DNA of 64,000 nt from an uncultured Bacteriovoracaceae bacterium (GTDB lineage: Bacteria; Bdellovibrionota; Bacteriovoracia; Bacteriovoracales; Bacteriovoracaceae): contig CATLOT010000010.1 of assembly GCA_950054155.1 (NCBI GenBank), positions 1 through 64,000 on the forward strand. The letters run 5' to 3'. The notes under the pieces are model-generated. The model did no database searches and was not told the origin of the DNA. It worked only from the letters and a program-made list of their open reading frames with translations. This document shows positions 1 through 7,805 of the stretch, one piece after another; positions within the stretch are counted from its first letter, which is position 1, and every line of letters starts with the position of its first letter. Made by a program: the position numbers and the translations under genes.

Positions 1-387
1 GTTAATACCCAAAGCGATGGGGAAGAATTCTATAGAAGAAAATCCACTTTTAAAAAAGACGGTTTTGAAATTATTCACATGGTCAACGTCAACGGCCCTC
101 AAAAAACGGTATGCTCTCATTCCTTAAGAATTAAAGAAAAAAGTTGGGTACCAAAAGGAGCATTTAAAATAATATCTTTTTTAACAGGAGTTAAAGTTAA
201 GGTTCCAACTGATAGGCCTAGAGAGCATAAAGGTATTATTAAAGAGTTTTCCGATGGCTATAGGGCGCTCTTTACTTTTAGAAATGATTTTAAAATCGAT
301 ATCCTCGGACCAAATCATTGCCCAAAAATAAAGCTCAAGGGCTTTCCAGCATTCAACATAAGAAACTCAAACAAACAAAACCCATAG
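1..387 (+). CDS. Unknown protein, 3' part only (5' end outside window)
   Basis: The frame is open from base 1 to a TAG at 385-387, giving 128 visible residues. The first in-frame ATG, at 79, is probably internal, since the reading frame upstream of it is uninterrupted and looks coding. The visible part is basic and rich in Lys, Phe and Ile, with no membrane segment and no motif I recognise. The last dozen residues are Asn/Gln/Lys-rich and run into the G-poor spacer that follows, so the C-terminus may have been extended by stop-codon loss. Function unknown. Confidence 0.55.
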   Translation, partial: VNTQSDGEEFYRRKSTFKKDGFEIIHMVNVNGPQKTVCSHSLRIKEKSWVPKGAFKIISFLTGVKVKVPTDRPREHKGIIKEFSDGYRALFTFRNDFKIDILGPNHCPKIKLKGFPAFNIRNSNKQNP

Positions 388-602
388 CCCCAACCAAAAA
401 ACCGCCCAAAACCCAAGGCAAAGAACCTCTAACCCCCCAAAACCCCATACCAAACAAACCTCATTGTGACATTTTCTTCACATTTCTTTCCCCCTCCTAA
501 GTCCCCGTTAGTTAAGAAAACCTAACAACAAACCCAATTCTTAACCTCCTCCTCCCCCCAAACCACCGTAAAATAATCCAAAGGCAAACGGAGAAAAGAG
601 AC
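388..602. other. G-poor, C/A-rich spacer with potential G-quadruplex on the minus strand
   Basis: The plus strand here is nearly free of G and full of C runs and A runs. It includes CCC-AAAA-CCC at 405-414 and CCCCCC-AAAA-CCCC at 433-446, so the minus strand has four G tracts that could pair as a quadruplex with an 18-nt central loop. The second half (about 480-560) is pyrimidine-rich, then gives way to the ribosome binding site of the next small gene. A 60-codon frame through this stretch (318-500) has proline/lysine composition dictated by the base bias and is not called. Confidence 0.5.
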
Positions 603-767
603 ATGACAAAGGCAGTAAAAGTACAAAAAGAAGAGGTCCTCTTTGACACAGATTCAGGAGAGGCCATAGGCTTAGATAACCTCCTCTCAACCTGGGAAGA
701 CCTCATAGAAGAAGAAGTCGCTTCAAGCCTTGAAACTTTAGAAAAGAGAGTGGTGGAAAGATTCTAA
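603..767 (+). CDS. 54-aa acidic protein of unknown function
   Basis: An ATG at 603 follows a GGAG at 590-593 with 9-nt spacing, and the frame runs 54 codons to TAA at 765-767. The peptide begins MTKAVKVQKEEVLF and continues acidic, with a predicted amphipathic helix (LLSTWEDLIEEEVASSLETL) and a basic end. It has no signal peptide or membrane segment. Its stop codon interlocks with that of deoC on the other strand (764-767). The good ribosome binding site and the helix-forming composition support a real gene. I do not recognise the family. Confidence 0.6.
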   Translation: MTKAVKVQKEEVLFDTDSGEAIGLDNLLSTWEDLIEEEVASSLETLEKRVVERF

Positions 768-1408
768 GAGGTAACGATAGAAATACCAGAACTCGTCCCA
801 ATACGACTAGCACCAGCTTCAATCATGGAAAGGGCAGTTTCTCGATCCCTAATCCCACCACTGGCCTTAACGAAGAGTTCATCTCCAACGGTTTCTTTCA
901 TCAACTTAACAGCGTGAAGACTCGCTCCCCCTGTCGAAAACCCAGTACTGGTCTTCACAAATTGCGCCTTAGCTTCAAGAGCGGCCCGACAGGCACGACG
1001 AATTTCATCATCAGTTAAAAGACAGGATTCAATAATGACCTTCACAAGGCGACCACTAGCGGCCTCGACAACACTGGCGATATCTTTAGTCACAAGATCC
1101 CATTGCCCTGCCTTAGCGCTACTTAAGTCAATAACCATATCAATTTCTGTAGCTCCAGCATCAACGCACATCCGCGTCTCAAAGGCCTTAACTGAGGAGA
1201 GAGTGGTTCCAAGAGGAAAACCGACCACAGTACAGACAGCAACATCACTACCACTTAAGAGCTCAACGGCCTTCTTAACCCAATGAGGATGAACACAAAC
1301 GGCCTTAAAGTGATGCTCCTTAGCTTCTTTACAAAGCTTCTTAATATCAGCTTCACAAGCCTCGGGTTTAAGTAAAGTATGATCGATATATTTGTTTAAG
1401 TTTTCCAT
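764..1408 (-). CDS. deoC: Deoxyribose-phosphate aldolase
   Basis: This 214-aa cytosolic enzyme cleaves 2-deoxyribose 5-phosphate to acetaldehyde and glyceraldehyde 3-phosphate in deoxynucleoside catabolism. The TIM-barrel aldolase signature is clear: the Schiff-base lysine is K152 in FVKTSTGFSTGGA, the proton-relay lysine is K181 in VKASGGIRD, and D90 lies in TEIDMV. Length matches the compact bacterial DeoC family. No other deo gene (deoA, deoB, deoD) is adjacent, so it is a stand-alone salvage gene. That would suit an organism feeding on DNA, but this is inference. A TATAAT hexamer lies 7 nt before the ATG, so the mRNA may be leaderless. The stop codon overlaps that of the small gene 603-767. 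Confidence 0.95.
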   Translation of the reverse strand: MENLNKYIDHTLLKPEACEADIKKLCKEAKEHHFKAVCVHPHWVKKAVELLSGSDVAVCTVVGFPLGTTLSSVKAFETRMCVDAGATEIDMVIDLSSAKAGQWDLVTKDIASVVEAASGRLVKVIIESCLLTDDEIRRACRAALEAKAQFVKTSTGFSTGGASLHAVKLMKETVGDELFVKASGGIRDRETALSMIEAGASRIGTSSGISIVTS

Positions 1409-1415
1409 ATCGCCT

Positions 1416-1443
1416 ATTATACAGAGGACGGTCTTGGCGTCTA
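1416..1443 (-). promoter_or_regulatory. Predicted deoC promoter, leaderless geometry
   Basis: On the minus strand a perfect TATAAT (1421 down to 1416) is preceded by TAGACG (1443-1438, 4 of 6 matches to the -35 consensus) with a 16-nt spacer. Only 7 nt separate the -10 from the deoC ATG, so transcription would begin at or next to the A of ATG. Confidence 0.5.
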
Positions 1444-1471
1444 GTCAGGGTCTAGCATGTAGGAGAGTCTG

Positions 1472-2425
1472 GTGATCAGATATCGGTGGATTACAAATCC
1501 TGTTACAGTTTTTATTTTTAGCCTCATTGCACTAGGCTCCAGCCTGTGGCTCTATATCCACTCTTACCTGCGGGTCAATGACGCCTTTCAAGAGTTTGTC
1601 AGAAAGAGAAATCTTGACCCAAGTCCTCTTTTAGAAACCGAAACATGGGTGATGATTCTCATCGTCTCGGTTCTTGTCGCTCTTATTCTTATTGGGGTGA
1701 TTATTATCTTTGTTTACTATCAAAAGATGATTCAGCTCTATCGGATGCAACAAAACTTTATCAATGGATTTACTCACGAACTGAAAACCCCCATTGCAAG
1801 CCTGCGGCTCTTTCTCGATACCTTTTCTCGCCATAAACTCGATGAGGAGTCGCAAAAGAAATATCTAGGCTACATGATTCGCGATACAGAGCGCTTAAGT
1901 GATAACGTCAATCAGATTCTCAACCTCGCCCGCATTGAAGATAAGAAGTATGAGGCCCAGTGGGAAGTCGGTGATATCCGCCTCTTTATTCAAAATTGGC
2001 TGCAAAAGACAAGTTACTGGAGTGAGGATGCCGATGTCATTTTTATGGAGCAAGTAGGCCAACCCCTCTATGTGAAATATGATATTAATCTCTTGCCCCT
2101 CGTCTTTATGAACTTGGTCAATAATGCCCAAATTCACAATAAGAGCGACAGACCACGAGTTGAAATTTCTGCGCGCCTCCAAGGAAAGAATGTCACTGTG
2201 AGTTTTAAAGATAATGGCATTGGAATTTCTAAGGCCGAGGCCAAGAAGGTCTTTCGAAAATTCTATCAAGTTAAAAAGGCAGCAAAGGGCAGTGGGATTG
2301 GTCTTTATTTGGTGCAAACAGTGATGCGCTTTCATAAGGGGAGTGTCCGCCTCTTTAGCGAAGGCGAGGAAAGTGGCACTACTTTTATTCTCAGTTTTCC
2401 TTTTTGTGACGAGGTCTCCCCATGA
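1472..2425 (+). CDS. Membrane sensor histidine kinase
   Basis: A 317-aa two-component sensor. Two membrane helices (about residues 12-32 and 58-83) bracket a short external loop of about 25 residues, too small for a classic ligand domain, so it may sense within the membrane. The HisKA H-box has H102 in FTHELKTPIAS. The ATPase domain shows the N-box (NLVNNAQ), the G1 box DNGIGI and the G2 box GSGIGLYLVQ. The start is GTG at 1472, with AGGAG at 1461-1465 giving good spacing. The last four bases overlap the ATG of the response regulator, so the pair is translationally coupled. Signal unknown. Confidence 0.92.
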   Translation: MIRYRWITNPVTVFIFSLIALGSSLWLYIHSYLRVNDAFQEFVRKRNLDPSPLLETETWVMILIVSVLVALILIGVIIIFVYYQKMIQLYRMQQNFINGFTHELKTPIASLRLFLDTFSRHKLDEESQKKYLGYMIRDTERLSDNVNQILNLARIEDKKYEAQWEVGDIRLFIQNWLQKTSYWSEDADVIFMEQVGQPLYVKYDINLLPLVFMNLVNNAQIHNKSDRPRVEISARLQGKNVTVSFKDNGIGISKAEAKKVFRKFYQVKKAAKGSGIGLYLVQTVMRFHKGSVRLFSEGEESGTTFILSFPFCDEVSP

Positions 2426-3129
2426 AACCAAGAATTTTAGTCATTGAAGATGAACGCCATATTGCAGAGGGACTCAAGATTAATTTGGAACTCGCGGGTT
2501 ACGATGTCACTGTCGCAGTCAATGGAAAGGTCGGAATTCAAAAGTGGGAGGAAGTGAAGCCTCAACTGATTCTCCTTGATATAATGATGCCTGAGCTTGA
2601 TGGCCATGGGGTCCTTGAGAGAGTGAGGCGAAAGGATTCAAAGATTCCCATTCTCATTCTCTCGGCAAAGAACGCCAGCGTGGACAAGGTTAAGGCCTTT
2701 CACGGGGGAGTGGATGATTATCTTGGAAAGCCATTTAGTGTCGAAGAGCTTCTTCTACGGGTTGAGCGCCTCCTCCTGAGGGCGAGTTGGAATAAAGAAG
2801 AAAACGGCGTGAGTGAGCTCTATGAGTTTGGGCCTCACCGCATTGATTTCTCACTCTTTAAAGCGACCACCCCCGATGGGATGATCGACCTCACTGAACA
2901 GGAGGCCAAGATCTTGCGCTTCTTTTTCACCCATCCTCATAAGGCCCTCACAAGGGCTGAGCTTCTTGAAGAGGGTTGGGGCTATGCCGAGGATATTAAC
3001 ACCAGAACCCTCGATAATTTTATGGTGCGCTTTAGAAAGTACTTTGAAAGTGATCCCAAAAAGCCCAAGTATTTTTGTTCAGTACGAGGGGTTGGCTATA
3101 TTTTTGATCCCGAGGGTAAGGGGCGCTAG
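2422..3129 (+). CDS. OmpR-family response regulator
   Basis: A 235-aa DNA-binding regulator and partner of the kinase just upstream (ATGA overlap). The receiver domain (about 1-120) has the acidic pair E9-D10, phospho-acceptor D53 in LLDIMMPELDG and conserved K103 in GKPF. The C-terminal winged helix (about 135-232) carries the OmpR/PhoB features LTEQEAKILRFF, the RTLDNFMVRFRKYF recognition helix and the RGVGYIF wing. Targets cannot be read from the sequence; the following HD-GYP-like gene (44 nt downstream) may be co-transcribed. Confidence 0.93.
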   Translation: MKPRILVIEDERHIAEGLKINLELAGYDVTVAVNGKVGIQKWEEVKPQLILLDIMMPELDGHGVLERVRRKDSKIPILILSAKNASVDKVKAFHGGVDDYLGKPFSVEELLLRVERLLLRASWNKEENGVSELYEFGPHRIDFSLFKATTPDGMIDLTEQEAKILRFFFTHPHKALTRAELLEEGWGYAEDINTRTLDNFMVRFRKYFESDPKKPKYFCSVRGVGYIFDPEGKGR

Positions 3130-3172
3130 TTTTTCCTTAAGGTTAGGCCTCTTCTGTGTCGATACTGTACCT

Positions 3173-4549
3173 ATGGAATTAGTTTTTATTCATCCTGATG
3201 ATAAGAGTAGAAGCCTTTATCGCATCTATCTTGAAAATATTTTAGAAGACTGCAAGGTCATAGAATTCTTTAATTTTAAGAAGGCCCAAGATTTTGTCTC
3301 CCAGAGAGTTGAAAAAGGGGAGAAGGCCTGTGATCTTATTCTCGCGGCCAGTGAAGGTGAGTTTGAAGATCATAGTGCAGCAACCTTCGCTCTTTACTGT
3401 GACCAGCATTTAAGCCGCGTGCCTTTTGTAACGATTGGAGAGAGGCCCCTAGAAGAAATTGCGGGCTTTGATAGTGATCACATTAATAAGGCGACAACTC
3501 ATCATATTCTCTTGCCCTTATCGCCTGCTGATTTTAGAGCGCAAATTCTCGGTGTCGTCTATCCCGATCGCATGCGCTTAGAGCCGATAGCGGCCTTTCA
3601 AAAGGTACGCCTGATCAATTTCTTTCGCTATAATAAGACTCACTGTAATGTTTATATTCGCCTTGGTCGCCTCAAGTATGTGAAGGTTTTAAATGCCAAC
3701 ACCCTCTATAATAAGAGTGATCTTGATAAGTTGAAGGCCCGTGATATCGAGTTTCTCTATATTCGAAATGATGATTTTCAGCGCTTTCAGGTCAATTACT
3801 TTCATAATCGCTTTCTTGAATTTGACGCTTCACTGGCAACAACTGAGGAGCTCAAAGCAAAGCTTGAATTTACCCATGTTATTTTACAAGAGCTCGTCAC
3901 CAGTCTTGGCTTTAGCCAAAGTGCCATTGACCTCACCGAAAAATCCCTCAAAGCGATCTATGCCCTAATCGACAAGGAACACTCTCTCGGTGTCCTCCTC
4001 CATCATTTTAGCTTAAGAGATGACTACCTCTACGATCATAGTTACCTGACAAGCCTTGTGGCCTGTGATCTTTTGAGGCGCATGAATTGGTTCACAGGTG
4101 AGCGCCTCGACGCTCTCGGTTTCGCGGCCCTCTTCCATGATATCACTGTCAAGGAAGTGAGCCTTGCTCGCATTAATCGCCGCGATGATGAGCGCTTTTG
4201 TCACTACAATGAAAGTGTCAAAGAGAAGTATCTTAAACACCCCCTTGAAGCGACACTCCTGGTGCAAAGTCATCCGCATATTCCTAAGGATGCTTGCATT
4301 GTGATTGAACAGCACCATGAAAACCCCGAAGGCAATGGTTTTCCAAAAGCACTTAAGGCCCAAGAGATTAATCCTCTTAGTGCGGTCTTTATTATCGCCC
4401 ATGAATTTGTGGCCGAGCTTGAGAAAAAGGATTACGACCAAGATCAAATGAATAGCATTTTAAAATCTATGGCGGCGCGTTTTAATAAGGGTCACTTCAA
4501 AAAGCCTATGGATGCCTTTTGCGCCTCTTTCTTGTCTGAAGCCGCCTAG
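3173..4549 (+). CDS. Degenerate HD-GYP domain protein with N-terminal receiver-like domain
   Basis: A 458-aa soluble protein. Residues about 1-130 resemble a receiver fold without a clear phospho-acceptor. About 145-205 resemble the linker domain often found before HD-GYP domains (CNVYIRLGRLKYVKVLN). The C-terminal half is an HD-GYP relative: HD at 322-323, KHP at 355-357, HHE at 381-383 and GNGFP at 387-391, where the defining GYP is GFP. The metal-binding HD and HHE residues are kept, so c-di-GMP hydrolysis is possible but unproven. The open frame extends upstream to 2966, but those residues lie in another frame of the regulator gene. The ATG at 3173 begins the first plausible domain. No Shine-Dalgarno sequence is visible. 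Confidence 0.75.
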   Translation: MELVFIHPDDKSRSLYRIYLENILEDCKVIEFFNFKKAQDFVSQRVEKGEKACDLILAASEGEFEDHSAATFALYCDQHLSRVPFVTIGERPLEEIAGFDSDHINKATTHHILLPLSPADFRAQILGVVYPDRMRLEPIAAFQKVRLINFFRYNKTHCNVYIRLGRLKYVKVLNANTLYNKSDLDKLKARDIEFLYIRNDDFQRFQVNYFHNRFLEFDASLATTEELKAKLEFTHVILQELVTSLGFSQSAIDLTEKSLKAIYALIDKEHSLGVLLHHFSLRDDYLYDHSYLTSLVACDLLRRMNWFTGERLDALGFAALFHDITVKEVSLARINRRDDERFCHYNESVKEKYLKHPLEATLLVQSHPHIPKDACIVIEQHHENPEGNGFPKALKAQEINPLSAVFIIAHEFVAELEKKDYDQDQMNSILKSMAARFNKGHFKKPMDAFCASFLSEAA

Positions 4550-4620
4550 TTGACGCGCGGTATCTATCCAAGTCCTCACAGGCCCTCTAAACTAGGGACG
4601 ATTTTTTAAGGAGGCCTTTT

Positions 4621-5391
4621 ATGGGTATTTTAGATGGAAAGAAAGTTTTAATTCTTGGTGTGGCCAATGAGCGCTCAATTGCATGGGGTATCGCCCGCGC
4701 GATGAAGGCCCAAGGGGCAAGTCTCGCCATGAGTTATCTCAATGATAAATTAAAGGATCGTGTGATTCCTTTGGCCGAGGAAGTTGGTGCTGACTTTACC
4801 TTTGAGCTGGATGTAACAATTGATGAGCACTACGAAAATCTTAAGAAAACTGTTGAAGAGAAATGGGGAAAATTTGATGTCCTCGTTCACTCCTTAGCTT
4901 TTGCTGATAAGAATGATCTCAAAAGTAATTTCACTAACACCAGTCGCGAAGGTTTTAAACTGGCGTGTGATATTTCGGCCTTTTCTCTGATTGGCCTTTG
5001 TCAGCACTTGCGCTCCCTTATGAATGAAGGGGGCTCAGTTATTAGTATGACCTATCATGGTGCTCAGCAAGTCGTGCCTGGCTACAATGTGATGGGTGTT
5101 GCGAAGGCCGCTCTTGAGGCCTCTAGCCGCTACCTTGCAGATGATCTTGGTAATGATGGCATTCGTGTTAATGCTATTAGTGCGGGTCCCATTCGTACCC
5201 TTGCCGCAAGTGGTGTTCCGGGGCTGCGTAAAATGTTTGATACAGTAGAAGAGCGTGCTCCTCTTAAGAGAAATGTCACCACCGAAGATGTGGGTGGCAG
5301 TGCCGTTTATCTTGCCAGTGACCTTTCAAGTGGTGTCTCTGGTCAGATTATTTATGTCGACAGTGGTATCTCCACTATCGCCTGCGTTTAA
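4621..5391 (+). CDS. fabI: Enoyl-ACP reductase (NADH)
   Basis: A 256-aa short-chain dehydrogenase-fold enzyme that performs the last reduction in each fatty-acid elongation cycle. The N-terminal nucleotide-binding stretch LILGVANERSIAWGIA is the FabI-specific variant. The catalytic pair is Y155 and K162 (Y-x6-K spacing), with the additional FabI tyrosine Y145. The C-terminal GISTIACV end is typical. A strong AAGGAGG precedes the ATG. A clear intrinsic terminator follows, so this is probably a single-gene transcript. It is the only fatty-acid synthesis gene in the window. Confidence 0.96.
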   Translation: MGILDGKKVLILGVANERSIAWGIARAMKAQGASLAMSYLNDKLKDRVIPLAEEVGADFTFELDVTIDEHYENLKKTVEEKWGKFDVLVHSLAFADKNDLKSNFTNTSREGFKLACDISAFSLIGLCQHLRSLMNEGGSVISMTYHGAQQVVPGYNVMGVAKAALEASSRYLADDLGNDGIRVNAISAGPIRTLAASGVPGLRKMFDTVEERAPLKRNVTTEDVGGSAVYLASDLSSGVSGQIIYVDSGISTIACV

Positions 5392-5402
5392 GTCCTAATA
5401 AA

Positions 5403-5446
5403 AAGGCCTCACATAAGTGAGGCCTTCTCTTATTTTCAATTTTTTT
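5403..5446. terminator. Intrinsic terminator after fabI, probably bidirectional
   Basis: A perfect 10-bp stem (5403-5412 with 5417-5426) with a 4-nt loop is followed by a T-rich tract on the plus strand (to about 5446). Read from the minus strand the same hairpin lies downstream of the 39-aa gene and is followed by TTTTTATT, so it can end both convergent transcripts. Confidence 0.9.
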
Positions 5447-5452
5447 TAAATC

Positions 5453-5572
5453 TTAGTGGTGACCATCATCCATTTGTTCGTCATCAAAGTCCGTCATGGC
5501 AATGATAAGAGAGATGGGAAGAAGCGCCCAGATACCGACTAAACAAACTGCTACGAAAAACTCAAAGCTCAT
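5453..5572 (-). CDS. 39-aa single-span membrane peptide
   Basis: An ATG at 5572 on the minus strand has GGTGGA about 6 nt upstream. The peptide has one hydrophobic helix (about residues 4-26: FFVAVCLVGIWALLPISLII) and an acidic, His-ending tail (DFDDEQMDDGHH). The layout resembles small accessory subunits of membrane complexes such as respiratory oxidases, but I cannot assign it to one. It is separated from the PAP2 gene upstream by 83 nt and followed by a good terminator, which supports it as an expressed gene. Confidence 0.65.
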   Translation of the reverse strand: MSFEFFVAVCLVGIWALLPISLIIAMTDFDDEQMDDGHH

Positions 5573-5655
5573 AAAAATTCCACCAAAAATTAAATGTCTA
5601 CAGTGCCCTCAGTATAGAGGAAGTTTTCTGAAATTCAAAGACTAAAAACAAGGTG

Positions 5656-6567
5656 TTAAGGCCTTACGGGAATAAAGAAAAAGGCCACACGATGACAGAA
5701 GTAGGCCAGGGGAAAGGCGCATAAGAGGTCTAAAATATAGTGATAACGAAGGGCTAGAGTGGCAAAGATGATGAAAAGAGTGGTGAGGGCTAAAATATAG
5801 CGAGCAGGGTGCTTGATTCGAAACATCCAAATCGACACCAAGAAAGCGATGCCCGTGTGTCCTGAGGGAAAGCAGTCTATAAATGTTGTTTGCCCATCGT
5901 TGACGGCCTGCCACAGCACCTGGCCAAAGGCACTGAGAGGAAGGGCGATGCCAAAGTCATGGGCATGAAAGTACTGGGGTCCTGATACCGGTACAATAAG
6001 ATAGAAGAGAAAGTTGAGGGAGAAGAAGAGGATGACGCTAAAGAAGTAGCGGCCTACTTTGAGTTTCTCTTTAAGGCTGCGATAATAAAAGATCCCACCG
6101 ATAATAGGTAAAAAGAAGTAACTCATATAAGACATCATCATAATGTCGTAGAAGACACTGCGAAGGGGCCCTAGAAAAGCGAGTCCTTCGTAAAAGGCCC
6201 GCGCCACCGGCATGCTAAAGAGCCACAGGTCAAATTGGCTAAAGAGCTCATCCTTTCGCACTAGTCCATCGACGCTCTGATCAAGCACGCCGATAAGATA
6301 ATAGTTAAGAAGCACACAGATGAGCATGGGGATAATATTGAGGATGAACTTATACTTAGAATCGAGGCGAATCACCAAAGGCCTCATCGCAAAGAAGGCG
6401 ATGGAGAGCAGGGCAGGATAGAGGGCGCGCACCTGATAGGTTCCAAAGGCGGTGCCCGAGAGGAAGAATAAGAAGGTGTTATAAAAGGCCAGAAAGAGCA
6501 GGATACGCCCTAGACCCATATCCTCTCGATAATTCTCCCATGCCCTTTGAATTTTATACTCGAACAC
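5656..6567 (-). CDS. PAP2-family membrane phosphatase
   Basis: A 303-aa polytopic inner-membrane protein with about six to eight predicted helices. The PAP2 active-site motifs are present: FPSGHTG (H237) and R274-Y-H276 ... D280 in LRYHYILD. The first PAP2 motif (KxxxxxxRP) is not obvious, which is common in the PAP2_3/inositol-phosphoceramide-synthase-like branch. Family members dephosphorylate phosphatidate, undecaprenyl pyrophosphate or similar lipids at the outer face of the inner membrane; the substrate here is unknown. The frame starts at GTG 6567 with weak upstream signals, divergent from msrA. Confidence 0.85.
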   Translation of the reverse strand: MFEYKIQRAWENYREDMGLGRILLFLAFYNTFLFFLSGTAFGTYQVRALYPALLSIAFFAMRPLVIRLDSKYKFILNIIPMLICVLLNYYLIGVLDQSVDGLVRKDELFSQFDLWLFSMPVARAFYEGLAFLGPLRSVFYDIMMMSYMSYFFLPIIGGIFYYRSLKEKLKVGRYFFSVILFFSLNFLFYLIVPVSGPQYFHAHDFGIALPLSAFGQVLWQAVNDGQTTFIDCFPSGHTGIAFLVSIWMFRIKHPARYILALTTLFIIFATLALRYHYILDLLCAFPLAYFCHRVAFFFIPVRP

Positions 6568-6579
6568 CTTATACGCACC

Positions 6580-6607
6580 TTGACTTAGGGGGCCATCATT
6601 CTATTGT
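6580..6607 (+). promoter_or_regulatory. Predicted msrA promoter
   Basis: TTGACT (6580-6585) and TATTGT (6602-6607) are separated by 16 nt. Transcription would begin about 6613-6615, one to three bases before the ATG at 6616. This also argues against the in-frame TTG at 6604, which lies inside the -10 element. Confidence 0.5.
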
Positions 6608-6615
6608 ATAGGAGT

Positions 6616-7143
6616 ATGGAAAATCAAAAAAGTATTAGTTTTGGTGCAGGTTGTTTTTGGGGTGTCGAGCACGCTTTCAAGCAACTTGAAGGTGTCCTCT
6701 CAACAAGCGTAGGCTTTCAAGGCGGTCATAAGAAAATGCCCACCTATGAAGAGGTGTGCGCCAAGGATACGGGCCATGTGGAAGTGGTTAAAGTTGATTT
6801 TGATGCCTCGGTTTTGCCGGTTAAGAGAATTCTTGAGGCATTCTTCTTCATGCATGATCCCACCCAAGAAAATCGTCAAGGCCCTGATGTCGGTCCCCAG
6901 TATCGAAGTGCTCTCTTCTGTTTTGACTCTGAGACTTTTAAGGAAGTGAAAGAACTTGTGGCCCTCTATAAAGAAGCGTTTTTAAAAGCAAATCCAAATC
7001 AGGCCGTCACGACGACGGTTGATCTTAACGAGCACTTCTTTGCGGCGACTCCAGAGCATCAGGATTACCTGGCAAAGAATCCAACAGGCTACTGCCATAT
7101 TGGCTTTGATACCTTTCAAAAACTAAAACTTGGGCAATTCTAA
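6616..7143 (+). CDS. msrA: Peptide methionine sulfoxide reductase A
   Basis: A 175-aa enzyme that repairs methionine-S-sulfoxide in proteins using thioredoxin. The catalytic motif GAGCFWG places the nucleophile at C13. Downstream family motifs are present: GGHKKMPTYEEVCAKDTGHVE, FFMHDPTQENRQGPDVGPQYRS and GYCHI. A second cysteine lies in YCHIGF near the C-terminus. I prefer ATG 6616; a TTG at 6604 would add four residues. The stop codon overlaps the ATG of the HAD gene by one base, so they form an operon. Confidence 0.95.
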   Translation: MENQKSISFGAGCFWGVEHAFKQLEGVLSTSVGFQGGHKKMPTYEEVCAKDTGHVEVVKVDFDASVLPVKRILEAFFFMHDPTQENRQGPDVGPQYRSALFCFDSETFKEVKELVALYKEAFLKANPNQAVTTTVDLNEHFFAATPEHQDYLAKNPTGYCHIGFDTFQKLKLGQF

Positions 7144-7805
7144 TGATCACCCTTGATCACTTCTCTTTGCTTGAAGGGCGTGTGAGAGAGGCCGCTCCTG
7201 CTCTTGTGCTCTTTGATCTTGACGGCACTCTTATCAATAGTGAGCCACTGCATATTCAGGCCATCGTCTATACTCTCACTGAGTTTGACCAAACGGTGAG
7301 TCTTTCTGATTTAATACAACTTCAGGCCAAGGGAATAAACGAGAAAATGGTGGGGGTTAATGACTCTCGCGTCTATGAGATTATTGCCGAGGAATTAGGG
7401 GTCACTTATCAGCATAGTATTGATGAATTAATCGAACAGAAAAATGATTTTCTTAAAGGGGAGGAAGTTCTCGCCCTCTTAAAGAGTGCAAAGTGCTGTG
7501 CTCCTGAATTGATGAATGAACTTAGAAAACTTAAGGATCAAGGCCACCGCTTAGGTCTTGTCAGTGCCAGTCAAAGAGAGTTTGTCGATCATGTTGTGAA
7601 TTCTCTTGGATGGCAAGAGCTCTTTGAGTTGGTTATTTGCCGAGAAGACACTGAGTTTACCAAACCTAATCCTGCTCCCTATCTAAAGGCCTTTGAATTG
7701 ACCCAGAGTGTGGCCCATGAAGTTCTGATCTTTGAAGATAGTGACACAGGTTTAAAGAGTGCTCTTGATAGTGGGGCTCAAGTGACAAAAGTGAGTTGGT
7801 ACTAG
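7143..7805 (+). CDS. HAD-superfamily phosphatase (beta-phosphoglucomutase-like subfamily)
   Basis: A 220-aa cytosolic hydrolase. Motif I is LFDLDGTL, with nucleophile D25 and acid/base D27. Motif II is SASQRE, the lysine motif is KPNPAPYLKAF, and the C-terminal acidic motif is FEDSDTGLKSAL. The helical cap sits between motifs I and II (about 35-110). The substrate is probably a small sugar phosphate or nucleotide but is not readable. It is translationally coupled to msrA. Its TAG stop shares the palindrome CTAG (7802-7805) with the stop of the convergent radical SAM gene. Confidence 0.88.
   Translation: MITLDHFSLLEGRVREAAPALVLFDLDGTLINSEPLHIQAIVYTLTEFDQTVSLSDLIQLQAKGINEKMVGVNDSRVYEIIAEELGVTYQHSIDELIEQKNDFLKGEEVLALLKSAKCCAPELMNELRKLKDQGHRLGLVSASQREFVDHVVNSLGWQELFELVICREDTEFTKPNPAPYLKAFELTQSVAHEVLIFEDSDTGLKSALDSGAQVTKVSWY

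Noticed and set aside
433-446. Telomere-like CCCCCCAAAACCCC repeat
   Set aside because: Only two units, not a tandem array; better explained as part of the C-rich spacer.
318-500. 60-codon plus-strand frame overlapping the end of the first gene
   Set aside because: Pro/Lys/Thr composition follows the C/A base bias, there is no ribosome binding site, and it overlaps a better frame.
1895-2431. 178-codon frame antisense to the first histidine kinase
   Set aside because: The kinase boxes lie on the plus strand; no start signal or domain in the antisense frame.
6604-6615. TTG start for msrA
   Set aside because: It lies in the predicted -10 element; ATG 6616 gives the standard N-terminus. Not fully excluded.
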